Below, piece after piece: positions 8,709 through 16,511 of a DNA stretch of 64,000 nt. The DNA is from Amycolatopsis viridis. Lineage in GTDB: Bacteria > Actinomycetota > Actinomycetes > Mycobacteriales > Pseudonocardiaceae. Each line of letters begins with the position of its first letter. The first letter of the stretch is position 1. The translations under genes and the position numbers were made by a program. The notes beneath the pieces were generated by a model, which had not been told where the DNA came from, made no database searches, and saw only the letters and a list, made by a program, of their open reading frames with translations. The stretch spans positions 3,844,001 to 3,908,000 of the forward strand of contig NZ_JAANOU010000001.1 of the NCBI RefSeq assembly GCF_011758765.1, read 5' to 3'.

Positions 8709-9806
8709 AACTCAGCCTCCCGGCGTATCGACCCGTCGTGGCGTCGAACACTCGACCGTCTTTGATCACGACATCATGGTATCCCCCTTCCCGACGGGTA
8801 CCAGGCATCAGGGTTGCGAAGGTCTCTGATTCACCCAGGTAATCCGGTAGATTTCGCCCACAGACCGTGGACTGAATTTGCTTGGCAGTCTCGGTGCAAG
8901 TGTTGGCCCCAAACACTTCCGCTGCCGACTTGGCTACCCAGTTGTCTCCAAGATCTGCGGTGCACGTGTTGTGTACGAGAACGTGCGTGCTGGTGACGAA
9001 GTAATCGTGGTCGCCCTCAACCTGGAGGTTGTAGACCGGTACGGATTCCGCGGCCACGCTGACGGCAGCGACCTCTGGCCAGACCCCATCCAGCGTGCGT
9101 AACCGGTCATGCGGCCGGAGCTGGGCGGCGTCTAGCCAGCCTTTTCCAAGAACCCAGAACGGGTGTTCCGGGGTTACCTGCACGGTGGCGCCAGCGAAGG
9201 ATACGGTGACCACTGCTCTGGCGACGTGCTGGTAGGTTTGGACCACCTTTCGCAACTGGGATTGGCCGGTCGTTGGATCCTGTGCCCACACCTGGTCACC
9301 GGGCTTGAGCTGATCGATCGGTACATCCCCTGTCGCAACTGCAACGAGTGTGCCGGCGGAAGCAGTTCACCTTCACCTCGGCGATGATGCTGCGGCCGCG
9401 CTGGAGGATGCTCGGGAAAGTCTCGGCCTCCTCGAGGAACTTTCCGATGCTTGAGACGACGCGCCACAGCGCCCTGCCGACGTCGTATGCTTTGAGTACG
9501 GCGAGTCCGAGCGAGACGATGTCGACGACGCCCAGCGAGCAATTGCCGAGATTGGGCGAGTTTACGCAGGCTTTGATGCCACCGATGAACAGGTCGACGA
9601 GAATCTGCCCGCCGTTGGCGATGATCCAGTCGATGAGGTTCTGGTCCGCACCGGCCAGCGCCTGCTTGTATTGATCGACCAGGTCTTGCCCACCGGAAAC
9701 CCGAAGCGCCGCTTCGTCTTCTGGAGTGAGTACTCCCGGATTGTTCGCCTGCTCGCCTTGGCGCCCCTGCTCTTCCTCGTTCTGTCCGGCCTCGGCGAAT
9801 CTCCCA
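8701..9806 (-). pseudogene. C-terminal remnant of a polymorphic toxin with pretoxin HINT domain, frameshifted
   Basis: Two adjoining reading frames encode one broken protein. The upstream frame (about 9806-9357) gives a helical segment ending IIAEVKVNCF. The downstream frame (about 9356-8701) gives AGTLVAVATGDVPIDQLKPG, then HINT core motifs (TPEHPFWVLGKGW, HDYFVTSTHVLVHN) and a toxin tip of about 88 residues. HINT domains normally open with CFPAGT, so two bases of the proline codon appear lost. The tip has Cys (NTCTETAKQI), His (GYHDVV) and Asp (VFDATTG), compatible with a papain-like fold, but this is inference. No secretion domain remains upstream, where the frame runs into the riboswitch. 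Confidence 0.75.
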
Positions 9807-9854
9807 CCGGTGACACGTGCCTCACACCGCCTGGTCGGCCGATTGACTTCACCG

Positions 9855-9987
9855 GGCGCCGGCACGTAGCGTCCCCGCTTGCGTGACGGCAGCAGGAAGC
9901 CGGTGCAACTCCGGCACGGTCGCGCCACTGTGAGCCCGCAACCACCCCACTGGGGTGGCGGGTGAGTCAGATACTGCGCCGTCGCGA
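9855..9987 (+). promoter_or_regulatory. Cobalamin riboswitch
   Basis: The segment holds the conserved cobalamin aptamer core: GGAAGCCGGTGCAACTCC at 9895-9912, GCCACTGTGAGCCCGC around 9924-9939 and the B12 box GGTGAGTCAGATACTGC at 9961-9977. The helix CCACCCCACTGGGGTGG lies between them. It precedes cbtB by about 45 bases on the same strand. By family precedent, adenosylcobalamin binding would repress the cobalt-uptake genes downstream. Whether control is at termination or translation cannot be decided by eye; the AAGGAGG of cbtB lies just beyond. Confidence 0.93.
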
Positions 9988-10031
9988 CGCCCCAACGACC
10001 ACGGGACGCACGATCCCCGAAGGAGGCCCAC

Positions 10032-10247
10032 GTGACGACCATTCCTGCTCCCGCCGGCAAGGCGACCCCTGTGGTACTGCCGGTGCCCAAGGCGGTGCTC
10101 TGGTTGTCGATCACCGCCCTGCTCGCCCTCGGCTTGTACTACTTCATCGGCATCGACCAGGGTGCCGTGTCGGTGTTCGGCAACGACACGCACGTCCACG
10201 AGTTCGTGCACGACGCGCGCCACTTCCTCGGTTTCCCCTGCCACTGA
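10032..10247 (+). CDS. cbtB: Cobalt transporter subunit CbtB
   Basis: The 71-residue protein has one transmembrane helix (about 22-40) and a His-rich C-terminus with the family pattern HVHEFVHDARHFLGFPCH, which is proposed to bind Co2+. CbtB works with CbtA in B12-regulated cobalt uptake. The GTG start is preceded by AAGGAGG at good distance. It follows the cobalamin riboswitch and is followed by cbtA after 31 bases. Confidence 0.93.
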   Translation: MTTIPAPAGKATPVVLPVPKAVLWLSITALLALGLYYFIGIDQGAVSVFGNDTHVHEFVHDARHFLGFPCH

Positions 10248-10278
10248 CCGCACCTGACAGAACCGGGGACAACCGAAC

Positions 10279-11181
10279 ATGAGCACTCACGTGGACCGCC
10301 ACGCAACCGTCGTGGCGGGCAATCTGGCACCCAAGCTGGTCCTGCGCGGTGTCGCGGTCGGCGCGGTGGCCGGGTTGCTGGCGTTCGGGTTCGCGCGGAT
10401 CTTCGCCGAGCCCCAGATCGCCGCGGCCATCGACTACGAGACCGGCCGCGACGACGCCCATGCCGCCCTGGACCAGGCGGCCGGCACGGGTCACCGGGGG
10501 GCGGACGGGCCGGAACTCTTCAGCCGCGCCGTCCAGGCCAACCTCGGAACCGGCATCGGCATGGTGCTGTTCGGTGTGGCGATGGGCGCGTTGTTCGCCG
10601 TGGTCTACACCGTCTGCCTCGGCCGGGTCGGCGCCCTGCGGCCCCGCACCCTCGCCGTGCTGGTGGCGGCCGGCGGCTTCGCGGGCATCTACCTGGTGCC
10701 GTTCCTGAAGTACCCCGCGAACCCGCCCGCGGTCGGGAACCCGGACACCATCGGCGCCCGCAGCGGCCTGTACCTGGCGATGGTGGCCTGCTCGGTCGCG
10801 TTCCTGGCCGGGGCGGTGTGGCTGGGCCGGCGGCTGCACACCCGGTTCGGCACCTGGAACGCCACCCTGCTGGCCGGGGCCGCCTTCGTGGTCGTGACCG
10901 GGATCGTGATGGTGCTGCTGCCCTCCGTGGGGCAGTTGGCCACCGACGTCGCCCAGCACGGCCGGCAGGCCACGGAAACACCGCAGCCGCTGCGGGACCC
11001 GGCCGGGGTGATCGTGTATCCGGGCTTCCCCGCCGACACACTGTTCGCGTTCCGGCTGAACTCGGTCGCCGCGCAACTGATCCTGTGGGCGACGATCGGC
11101 CTGGGATTCGCGCCGCTGGCGGAACGCTTGCTCGCCCCACGCCGCGCCGCGGCTGCCGAGCGGACGCCGCTCATCGGATGA
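10279..11181 (+). CDS. cbtA: Cobalt transporter subunit CbtA
   Basis: The 300-residue membrane protein has about five to six hydrophobic helices. It opens with an RGVAVGAVAGLLAFGFARIFAE-like motif typical of CbtA, which is thought to form the membrane channel for cobalt with CbtB. It is the second gene of the riboswitch-controlled operon. The FhuF-like gene follows after 31 bases, probably in the same transcript. Confidence 0.92.
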   Translation: MSTHVDRHATVVAGNLAPKLVLRGVAVGAVAGLLAFGFARIFAEPQIAAAIDYETGRDDAHAALDQAAGTGHRGADGPELFSRAVQANLGTGIGMVLFGVAMGALFAVVYTVCLGRVGALRPRTLAVLVAAGGFAGIYLVPFLKYPANPPAVGNPDTIGARSGLYLAMVACSVAFLAGAVWLGRRLHTRFGTWNATLLAGAAFVVVTGIVMVLLPSVGQLATDVAQHGRQATETPQPLRDPAGVIVYPGFPADTLFAFRLNSVAAQLILWATIGLGFAPLAERLLAPRRAAAAERTPLIG

Positions 11182-11212
11182 CCGGCGTGGCCGGCGGGCA
11201 GCGCGAGGCGCG

Positions 11213-11974
11213 GTGACGGTGGTGCTGGTCGACGATCTCGCGGTGCTCGGGCCGTTCTTCACCCTGCACACCCACCTGCCGTCCACGCCGGTGACCGAGC
11301 CGTGGCAGGCGATGCACGAGCTGGTCACCGACCCGGACGTACTGCAAGGGCGGGTGGCGGGTGTGCGGGCGCACCTGGCCGCCGCCGGTGCGCAGCCCGT
11401 GGATGCGGTGCCGCTGCGCGTGGCCGCATCGGTGACCCAGATGGGGCTGGTCGCCCGCCTGATCTCCCCCGCGCTGGCCCTCGCCCTGGCCACCGGGCAG
11501 GTCCCCGACCTCGACCTGACGCAGCTGCGGTGGCAGCCGGTCCTGGGTGGCGCCTTCCCGCTGTCCCTGCCGGCCGCTGCCGACACCAACCCTGCCACCA
11601 GTACCGCAGGCGATCCGCCCGGCTGGGAGCAGGTGGCCACGGCGCTGGCCGGCCGCGTCCTGGACGGGCCGGTACGCCAGATCGTGGACGCCACCCGCCC
11701 GTTCTCGGTGTCCACCCGCATCCTGTGGGGCAACACCGCTTCCGCCGTTCACGGCGCCGCCGCCATGATCACGGCCGCACGCCCCGCCTGGACAGCACCC
11801 ACCCGCACCCTGACCGCGCTACTGCTCAGCCGGCCACCACTCCACGACACCAGCACCCGGACCGCGGACGGAACCTTCCGGCGACGCAGCTGCTGCCTGA
11901 TCTACCAGGCTGCGCCCGGGTCTGCCGGTCCCCTGTGCGGCGACTGCATCCTGAGCGCCCGCAAGGGACATTGA
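11213..11974 (+). CDS. FhuF-like (2Fe-2S) ferric-siderophore reductase family protein
   Basis: The 253-residue protein ends in the FhuF-type cluster-binding pattern, with cysteines at about 227, 228, 242 and 245 (CC-x13-CGDC). Family members usually have about ten residues between the pairs, so this spacing is slightly long. The GNTASAVHGAAAMI stretch is also family-like. FhuF proteins reduce Fe(III) bound to hydroxamate siderophores in the cytosol. Here the gene follows cbtBA with a 31-base gap and may be under the cobalamin riboswitch. That raises the possibility of a role in cobalt or corrinoid reduction; this is inference only. Confidence 0.8.
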   Translation: MTVVLVDDLAVLGPFFTLHTHLPSTPVTEPWQAMHELVTDPDVLQGRVAGVRAHLAAAGAQPVDAVPLRVAASVTQMGLVARLISPALALALATGQVPDLDLTQLRWQPVLGGAFPLSLPAAADTNPATSTAGDPPGWEQVATALAGRVLDGPVRQIVDATRPFSVSTRILWGNTASAVHGAAAMITAARPAWTAPTRTLTALLLSRPPLHDTSTRTADGTFRRRSCCLIYQAAPGSAGPLCGDCILSARKGH

Positions 11975-12047
11975 CCCCGGATGAAGTCGCGCCGCACGGC
12001 TCCGAGAGACACAGTGGACGGAACCATCAGATGGCAGCAACTGGGTT

Positions 12048-12467
12048 TTACAACTCATCCAGGTCGATGTCGAATCCTGAGGCGTCATCGTAAGGCACTA
12101 CGGTCCACAGCGACTTGATGGCTTGCCAGACAATTCGAACCAGTGACCAGTCCACCGCGCGACCGGTGAGGGTCAGCGTCACGACCGCGTTGGCCGCCCT
12201 GATTCGGCCAGATGGTTCTGCATCGGCGACCTCGGTGACCATCGCGGTCACCAAGGGGGACTGCGCATGGATCTCGAGGTGGCAGCCGCTGGTGCCGACC
12301 GGCTCGCCAGCCCGGTCGAGCAAGGCGGACACCCAGGAAACGCCAGCCTCACGATTGGCCCGCTGCAGGTCGACCCCCTGGTCACGGGTCTGCGCCGCCA
12401 GGGCGTCAAGTCCTCGCGCAGCATCCATTCCATCAAATGCGCAGTACAGCATTATTCGATGAGCCAT
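12048..12467 (-). CDS. Hypothetical protein with acidic C-terminal tail
   Basis: The 139-residue protein has no recognised domain, signal or membrane segment and ends in a strongly acidic tail (DDASGFDIDLDEL). The ATG at 12467 is chosen because GGAG lies five bases upstream; longer starts would add an Arg/His-rich tail without a ribosome binding site. Base composition is somewhat AT-richer than the flanks. An isolated small acidic gene of this kind could be an orphan immunity gene, but nothing in the sequence proves it. It converges on the FhuF-like gene with a 74-base gap holding no visible terminator. Confidence 0.65.
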   Translation of the reverse strand: MAHRIMLYCAFDGMDAARGLDALAAQTRDQGVDLQRANREAGVSWVSALLDRAGEPVGTSGCHLEIHAQSPLVTAMVTEVADAEPSGRIRAANAVVTLTLTGRAVDWSLVRIVWQAIKSLWTVVPYDDASGFDIDLDEL

Positions 12468-12679
12468 GCCATCTCCGGTCATGAACAGGTACCTGGCCAC
12501 GTGCCTGGAAACCGTACGTCTCACGAACCCGCCCGTCTGTCCCGCCGGCGAGGTGTCCCGGTCGTCGCCGACGTGGCGGGAAGCGCGACCGGTTCAGCGT
12601 CGTCGTCTCGCCGTGGACGGCGGGCGGGCCGGAACCGTTCTACGGTTGATCCGCGGACGATGGGAAGGGGTGACGGCGG

Positions 12680-13456
12680 ATGGCCGGGCGGGAGGTCAGC
12701 AGGCGTGGCCTGCTCGGGCTCGGGGCCGCGGTCCTGGCGGGATGCCAGGCCGGGCCGTCGCCGGGCGGCGCCGGACCTGCCTCGGGCGGCGCAGGGCCCC
12801 CGCCGGGCAGCCCGGGGTCCGCGCTGCCCACGAGCACGACCACCGGCGCCCCGCCCGGGCCGGCCCAGCAGCTCGTCCGCGCGGAATCGGGCCGCCCGGA
12901 GGTCGCCTTGACCTTCCACGGCGCGGGCGACCTGTCCCTCACCCGCCGCGTGCTCGACGTCCTCGCCCAGCACGACGCGCAGGTCACCGTGCTGGCGGTG
13001 GGCACCTGGCTGGCGGCCACGCCGGACGGGATCCGCATGGTCCGCGACGGCGGGCACGAGATCGGCAACCACACGTGGAGCCACGGCGACCTGGCGCACA
13101 TGGCGCCGAGCCCGATGCGGACCGAGATCGAGCGGTGCCGCGACGAACTGGACCGGCTGACCGGCGGGCCCGGCACGTTCTTCCGGCAGTCGCAGGGGCA
13201 GTACGCCACCCCGGCCGAGCTCACCGAGGCCGCGTGGGCCGGCTATGCGCGCGTGCTGTCCTACGACGTCGACTCGCTGGACTGGACCGATCCGGCGCCG
13301 GAACGGATCCGGCGCGCCGTGGCCGCTGCGCGGGCGGGCAGCGTGGTGAGCATGCACCTCGGGCACCCCGCGACAGTCACCGCCCTGCCCGGGGTGCTCA
13401 CCGACCTCGCCGGCCGCGGCCTGCGACCCGTCACCGCCACCCGTCTCTTCACCTGA
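12680..13456 (+). CDS. Lipoprotein with polysaccharide deacetylase (NodB) fold and altered active-site motifs
   Basis: The 258-residue protein has a twin-arginine lipoprotein signal (SRRGLLGLGAAVLAGC), a Pro/Gly/Ser linker and a NodB homology domain from about residue 75. The metal-binding HxxxH is intact (GNHTWSH). The first motif, normally TFDDGP, reads TFHGAGD, and the third, normally RPPYG, reads RQSQG, so the usual Asp base and part of the pocket are replaced. Deacetylation of peptidoglycan or another glycan is therefore doubtful. GGGAAGGGG precedes the ATG. The beta-propeller lipoprotein gene follows after 13 bases. Confidence 0.85.
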   Translation: MAGREVSRRGLLGLGAAVLAGCQAGPSPGGAGPASGGAGPPPGSPGSALPTSTTTGAPPGPAQQLVRAESGRPEVALTFHGAGDLSLTRRVLDVLAQHDAQVTVLAVGTWLAATPDGIRMVRDGGHEIGNHTWSHGDLAHMAPSPMRTEIERCRDELDRLTGGPGTFFRQSQGQYATPAELTEAAWAGYARVLSYDVDSLDWTDPAPERIRRAVAAARAGSVVSMHLGHPATVTALPGVLTDLAGRGLRPVTATRLFT

Positions 13457-13469
13457 ACAGGGGCATCCG

Positions 13470-14636
13470 TTGCGGAATCGTCGTCTCGTCCCCGTCCTGC
13501 CGGCCGTCCTGGCGCTCGCGGCGTGCACCGCGGCGCCGCCGCCCGCGGCACCGCCACCACCGACCTCGTCGAGCCCGGCGGCCGTCGCCCCGGCTGCGGA
13601 CCTGCCGGGCATGCCCCCGGTATCCGACCGGCACAACGTCTACTCCGAGGCGGGCGCGAACATGCTCTCGCCCGCCGCGCAGGCCGGCAAACCGCTGGTT
13701 TACGTGCCGCACAGCCGGTCGGGCGACGTGTGGGTGATCGACCCGGCCACGTTCGCCGTCGTCGGGCACTACCCCGCGGGGGTCGAGATCCAGCACGTCG
13801 TGCCGTCCTACGACATGACCACCCTCTACGCCACCGACGACAAGGGCAACCACCTGCTGCCCTTCGACCCGCGGACCGGCCTGCCCGGCGCGCCCATCCC
13901 GGTGGTCGACCCGTACAACCTCTACTTCACCCCCGACGGCTCGTTCGCCGTCTCGGTCGCCGAGGCCCACCGCGAGCTCGTCTGGTACGACCCGCACACC
14001 TGGGCCCAGCGCGACGTGACCCCCGTGCCGGGCTGCGCGGGAATCGACCACGCGGACTTCTCCCCCGACGGCCGCACCGCGGTCTTCACCTGCGAGTTCG
14101 CCGGTGCGTTCGCCGTCGTCGACGTGCCCTCGCACCACGTGCTGCGGGTGATCCCGATGCCGCAGCGGCACACCCACATGGGGCCGCAGGACATCAAACT
14201 CGCGCCGGACGGCTCGGTGTACTACGTCGCCGACGTCGACGGCAACGGGGTGTGGGTGCTCGACGGCGCGGCCACCACGGTCCTGCGCTTCATCCCCACC
14301 GGCAAGGGCGCGCACGGGCTCTACCTGTCCCGCGACGCGCGGCAGCTGTACGTCACCAACCGGGGTGAGGGCAGCATCAGCGTGCTCGACGCCTACACCG
14401 GGGCGCCCGTCACCAAGTGGCAGCTGCCCGGCGGCGGCAGCCCGGACATGGGCAACGTGACCGCCGACGGCAGCCAGCTGTGGCTGTCCGGCCGTTACGA
14501 CCGCACCGTCTACGTGGTGTCCACGAAGGACGGATCGTTGCTGCGGAAGATCCCGGTCGGGAACGAACCGCACGGATTGTGCGTGTGGCCGCAGCCGGGC
14601 CGCTACTCCCTGGGGCACACCGGAATCACCCGCTGA
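13470..14636 (+). CDS. Lipoprotein with seven-bladed YVTN/YncE-type beta-propeller
   Basis: The 388-residue protein begins with a lipoprotein signal (lipobox LALAAC) and a Pro/Ala linker. Repeated propeller blades follow, marked by sequences such as DVWVIDPATFAVVGHYP, GVWVLDGAATTVLRFIP and SISVLDAYTGAPVTKW. Proteins of this class are surface-exposed scaffolds or binding proteins with no common enzymatic activity. The start codon is TTG, 13 bases after the deacetylase-like gene, so the two lipoproteins are probably made together. Confidence 0.85.
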   Translation: MRNRRLVPVLPAVLALAACTAAPPPAAPPPPTSSSPAAVAPAADLPGMPPVSDRHNVYSEAGANMLSPAAQAGKPLVYVPHSRSGDVWVIDPATFAVVGHYPAGVEIQHVVPSYDMTTLYATDDKGNHLLPFDPRTGLPGAPIPVVDPYNLYFTPDGSFAVSVAEAHRELVWYDPHTWAQRDVTPVPGCAGIDHADFSPDGRTAVFTCEFAGAFAVVDVPSHHVLRVIPMPQRHTHMGPQDIKLAPDGSVYYVADVDGNGVWVLDGAATTVLRFIPTGKGAHGLYLSRDARQLYVTNRGEGSISVLDAYTGAPVTKWQLPGGGSPDMGNVTADGSQLWLSGRYDRTVYVVSTKDGSLLRKIPVGNEPHGLCVWPQPGRYSLGHTGITR

Positions 14637-14678
14637 ACCCGGGCGGGGCGCTGGCGACCGGGATGTCCGGTCCTGGCT

Positions 14679-15503
14679 GTGCGTTCGCTGTGTACCGGGC
14701 CCACGGCGGTGGTTTCCGGCCGCGGGTGTGGGAGCGTGGGAACCTCGTGGTGGCGCTCGCCGGCCGTGGTCGTGCTGGTGACCACGGCGCTGATCGGGAC
14801 CGGTGCGCCGGCCGCCAACCTGACCCTCCCGGTGTCCACAGCGGACGTTCGTGACACGGCGAGCACCACCACGCACGGCGCGCTGCCCGGAGCGCCGGTC
14901 GGGGCACTGTTCACCGGCGGCAGGCACTTCTGCACGGCGAGCGTGGTCGGCAGCCCGGGCGGTGATCTCGTGCTGACTGCCGCGCACTGCGTGCCGGCGG
15001 GGGCACCGCAGGACCTGTACTTCGCACCGGGCTTCCACGACGGTGTCGCGCCGTTCGGGATGTGGCAGGTCACCGCCGTGCACGTGCCGGCCGGGTGGGC
15101 GGCGGGCGCGGACCAGGACCTGGACTTCGCGTTCCTGACCGTGCACCAGGCCGGGACCCCCCGCCCGGTGCAGTACCTGACCGGCGCGGAGACCCTCGGC
15201 GTGGACCGCGGGCCCGCGCACGACATCGTGCTGACCGGCTATCCCGACGGCGTGGACTCGCCGGTGATCTGCCCGGGCCGCACCACGGGGTTCGGTGCCC
15301 ACCAGCAGCGGGTCGCCTGCCCCGGCTTCCCGGACGGGACCAGCGGCGGCCCCTGGCCGGCGGCGGTGGACCCGGCGACCGGGAACGGCACCGTGGTCGG
15401 CGTGGTCGGCGGTTACCAGCAGGGCGGCGACACGCCCGACGTCTCCTACAGCGCCACCTTCGACCAGGACATCCAGGACACCTACGACGCCGCGGTGCGA
15501 TGA
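14679..15503 (+). CDS. Secreted trypsin-like serine protease
   Basis: The chymotrypsin-fold triad is visible: LTAAHC (His), DQDLDFAF (Asp) and GTSGGPW (Ser). Two further cysteine pairs could form disulfides. A hydrophobic signal (SPAVVVLVTTALIGTGAPA) lies near the N-terminus, so the protein is exported. The start is uncertain: the GTG at 14679 gives 274 residues, while the GTG at 14736 gives 255 residues and places the signal peptide at the very N-terminus, which seems more natural. Substrate unknown. Confidence 0.85.
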   Translation: MRSLCTGPTAVVSGRGCGSVGTSWWRSPAVVVLVTTALIGTGAPAANLTLPVSTADVRDTASTTTHGALPGAPVGALFTGGRHFCTASVVGSPGGDLVLTAAHCVPAGAPQDLYFAPGFHDGVAPFGMWQVTAVHVPAGWAAGADQDLDFAFLTVHQAGTPRPVQYLTGAETLGVDRGPAHDIVLTGYPDGVDSPVICPGRTTGFGAHQQRVACPGFPDGTSGGPWPAAVDPATGNGTVVGVVGGYQQGGDTPDVSYSATFDQDIQDTYDAAVR

Positions 15504-15524
15504 CGCCCGGCCGGCAGGTGCGGG

Positions 15525-16379
15525 TCAGGCCCCGGCGAGGACGGGGGCCAGCGCACTGGCCAGGTCGGCGTAGGTGTCGATCCCCGCGAGCCGGGTGCCG
15601 GCCGCCACCATGGCCTGCGCCATGCCGGGCACGATGCCGCACACGATGCCGCGCGCGCCCATCAGCCGGGTCGCGGCGACGATGTCCGCCAGCCGCCCGG
15701 ACACCGCGTCGTCGACGTCGCTCGCCCCGGTCACGTCGATGATCAGCGTGTGCACCCCGCGCGTGTGGACCACGTCGAGCACGGTTTCCATGGCCAGCGC
15801 GGCGCGTTCCGCGTCCAGCGTGCCGATCAACGGCAGCACGACCACACCGTCCCCGACGGTGAGCACCGGCACGGACAGCTCCAGCACCCGCTGCCGGTGC
15901 GCCTCGATCAGCTCGTCGCGCCGCTGGACGTAGGTCTCCATGATCAGGACCGCGGCGGCGTCCACGCAGCGGTTGAGCGCCACCACGATGTCCATGGTCT
16001 CCGCCGCCTCCGCCGGACCGGTCTCGGCGTGCGCGCGCAGCATCCCGACGACCGCCTGCTTCAACGCCAGCAGCGCCATGGCGGTGTGCCCGGGCGAGGT
16101 GCCGGCGTGGGCGCGGCCACCGGCGAACTCGATCAGCGCCGCGCGCAGCCCGGGTTCCTCGTAGGGCAGGCGGTGCAGCGGGCGATCGCTGTCCAGCGCC
16201 GTCAGCAGCGCGGTGAGCACCCGCTCGGTCTCGGTCAACAAGCCCTGCTGGTCGGCGGCCGGGCCGGGGGGCATCAGCTCCCGCTGCTGGCGGACCCAGG
16301 ACTCGATCAGGTCGTGCCGCCACCGCTCGACGACCTCGCGCAGGCGGATCCGCATTCTCTCCGCATTGGTCTCGGCCAC
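15525..16379 (-). CDS. RsbR-like STAS-domain protein (stressosome / anti-anti-sigma type)
   Basis: The 284-residue protein has an N-terminal helical domain of the RsbRD type (about 1-165) and a C-terminal STAS domain (about 175-284) with LIIDVTGASDVDDAVSGRL. The residues equivalent to the phosphorylated Ser/Thr of RsbR are probably in that loop. Such proteins assemble stressosomes or tune anti-sigma kinases. No RsbT/RsbW kinase gene is adjacent, so partners lie elsewhere. The GTG at 16379 is preceded by GGAGGG; further upstream the frame runs into the terminator hairpin of the next operon. Confidence 0.85.
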   Translation of the reverse strand: MAETNAERMRIRLREVVERWRHDLIESWVRQQRELMPPGPAADQQGLLTETERVLTALLTALDSDRPLHRLPYEEPGLRAALIEFAGGRAHAGTSPGHTAMALLALKQAVVGMLRAHAETGPAEAAETMDIVVALNRCVDAAAVLIMETYVQRRDELIEAHRQRVLELSVPVLTVGDGVVVLPLIGTLDAERAALAMETVLDVVHTRGVHTLIIDVTGASDVDDAVSGRLADIVAATRLMGARGIVCGIVPGMAQAMVAAGTRLAGIDTYADLASALAPVLAGA

Positions 16380-16464
16380 GTCCCCATGCCCTCCACAGTC
16401 CCCCACCGCCCGGCGGGCCGGCACCAGGATAGGCCCACGCGGGGCGGTGGTGGCGAATGCGGAC

Positions 16465-16497
16465 GGCGCGGGCACCCGGGTGCCGGGTGCCCGCGCC
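16465..16497 (-). terminator. Intrinsic-type hairpin after the ABC importer operon
   Basis: A perfect 13-base inverted repeat (GGCGCGGGCACCC / GGGTGCCCGCGCC) with a seven-base loop lies 15 bases beyond the stop codon of the substrate-binding protein gene. No U-tract follows, as is common in high-GC actinobacteria. It separates the importer operon from the STAS gene. Confidence 0.75.
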
Positions 16498-16511
16498 ACC
16501 GGTGTGCCGGC

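Noticed and set aside
8224-9855. Attachment-site duplication of the tRNA 3' end
   Set aside because: I looked for repeats of the T-arm and acceptor end on both strands across the toxin patch and saw none of useful length.
10115-10260. Toxin reading frame continuing upstream into the cbtB region
   Set aside because: The frame is open to 10114, but beyond about 9806 its sequence coincides with the riboswitch and cbtB and is not protein-like.
13470-15503. Protease and beta-propeller genes as one operon with the deacetylase
   Set aside because: The protease start is uncertain and lies after a gap with a possible separate start, so shared transcription is not claimed.
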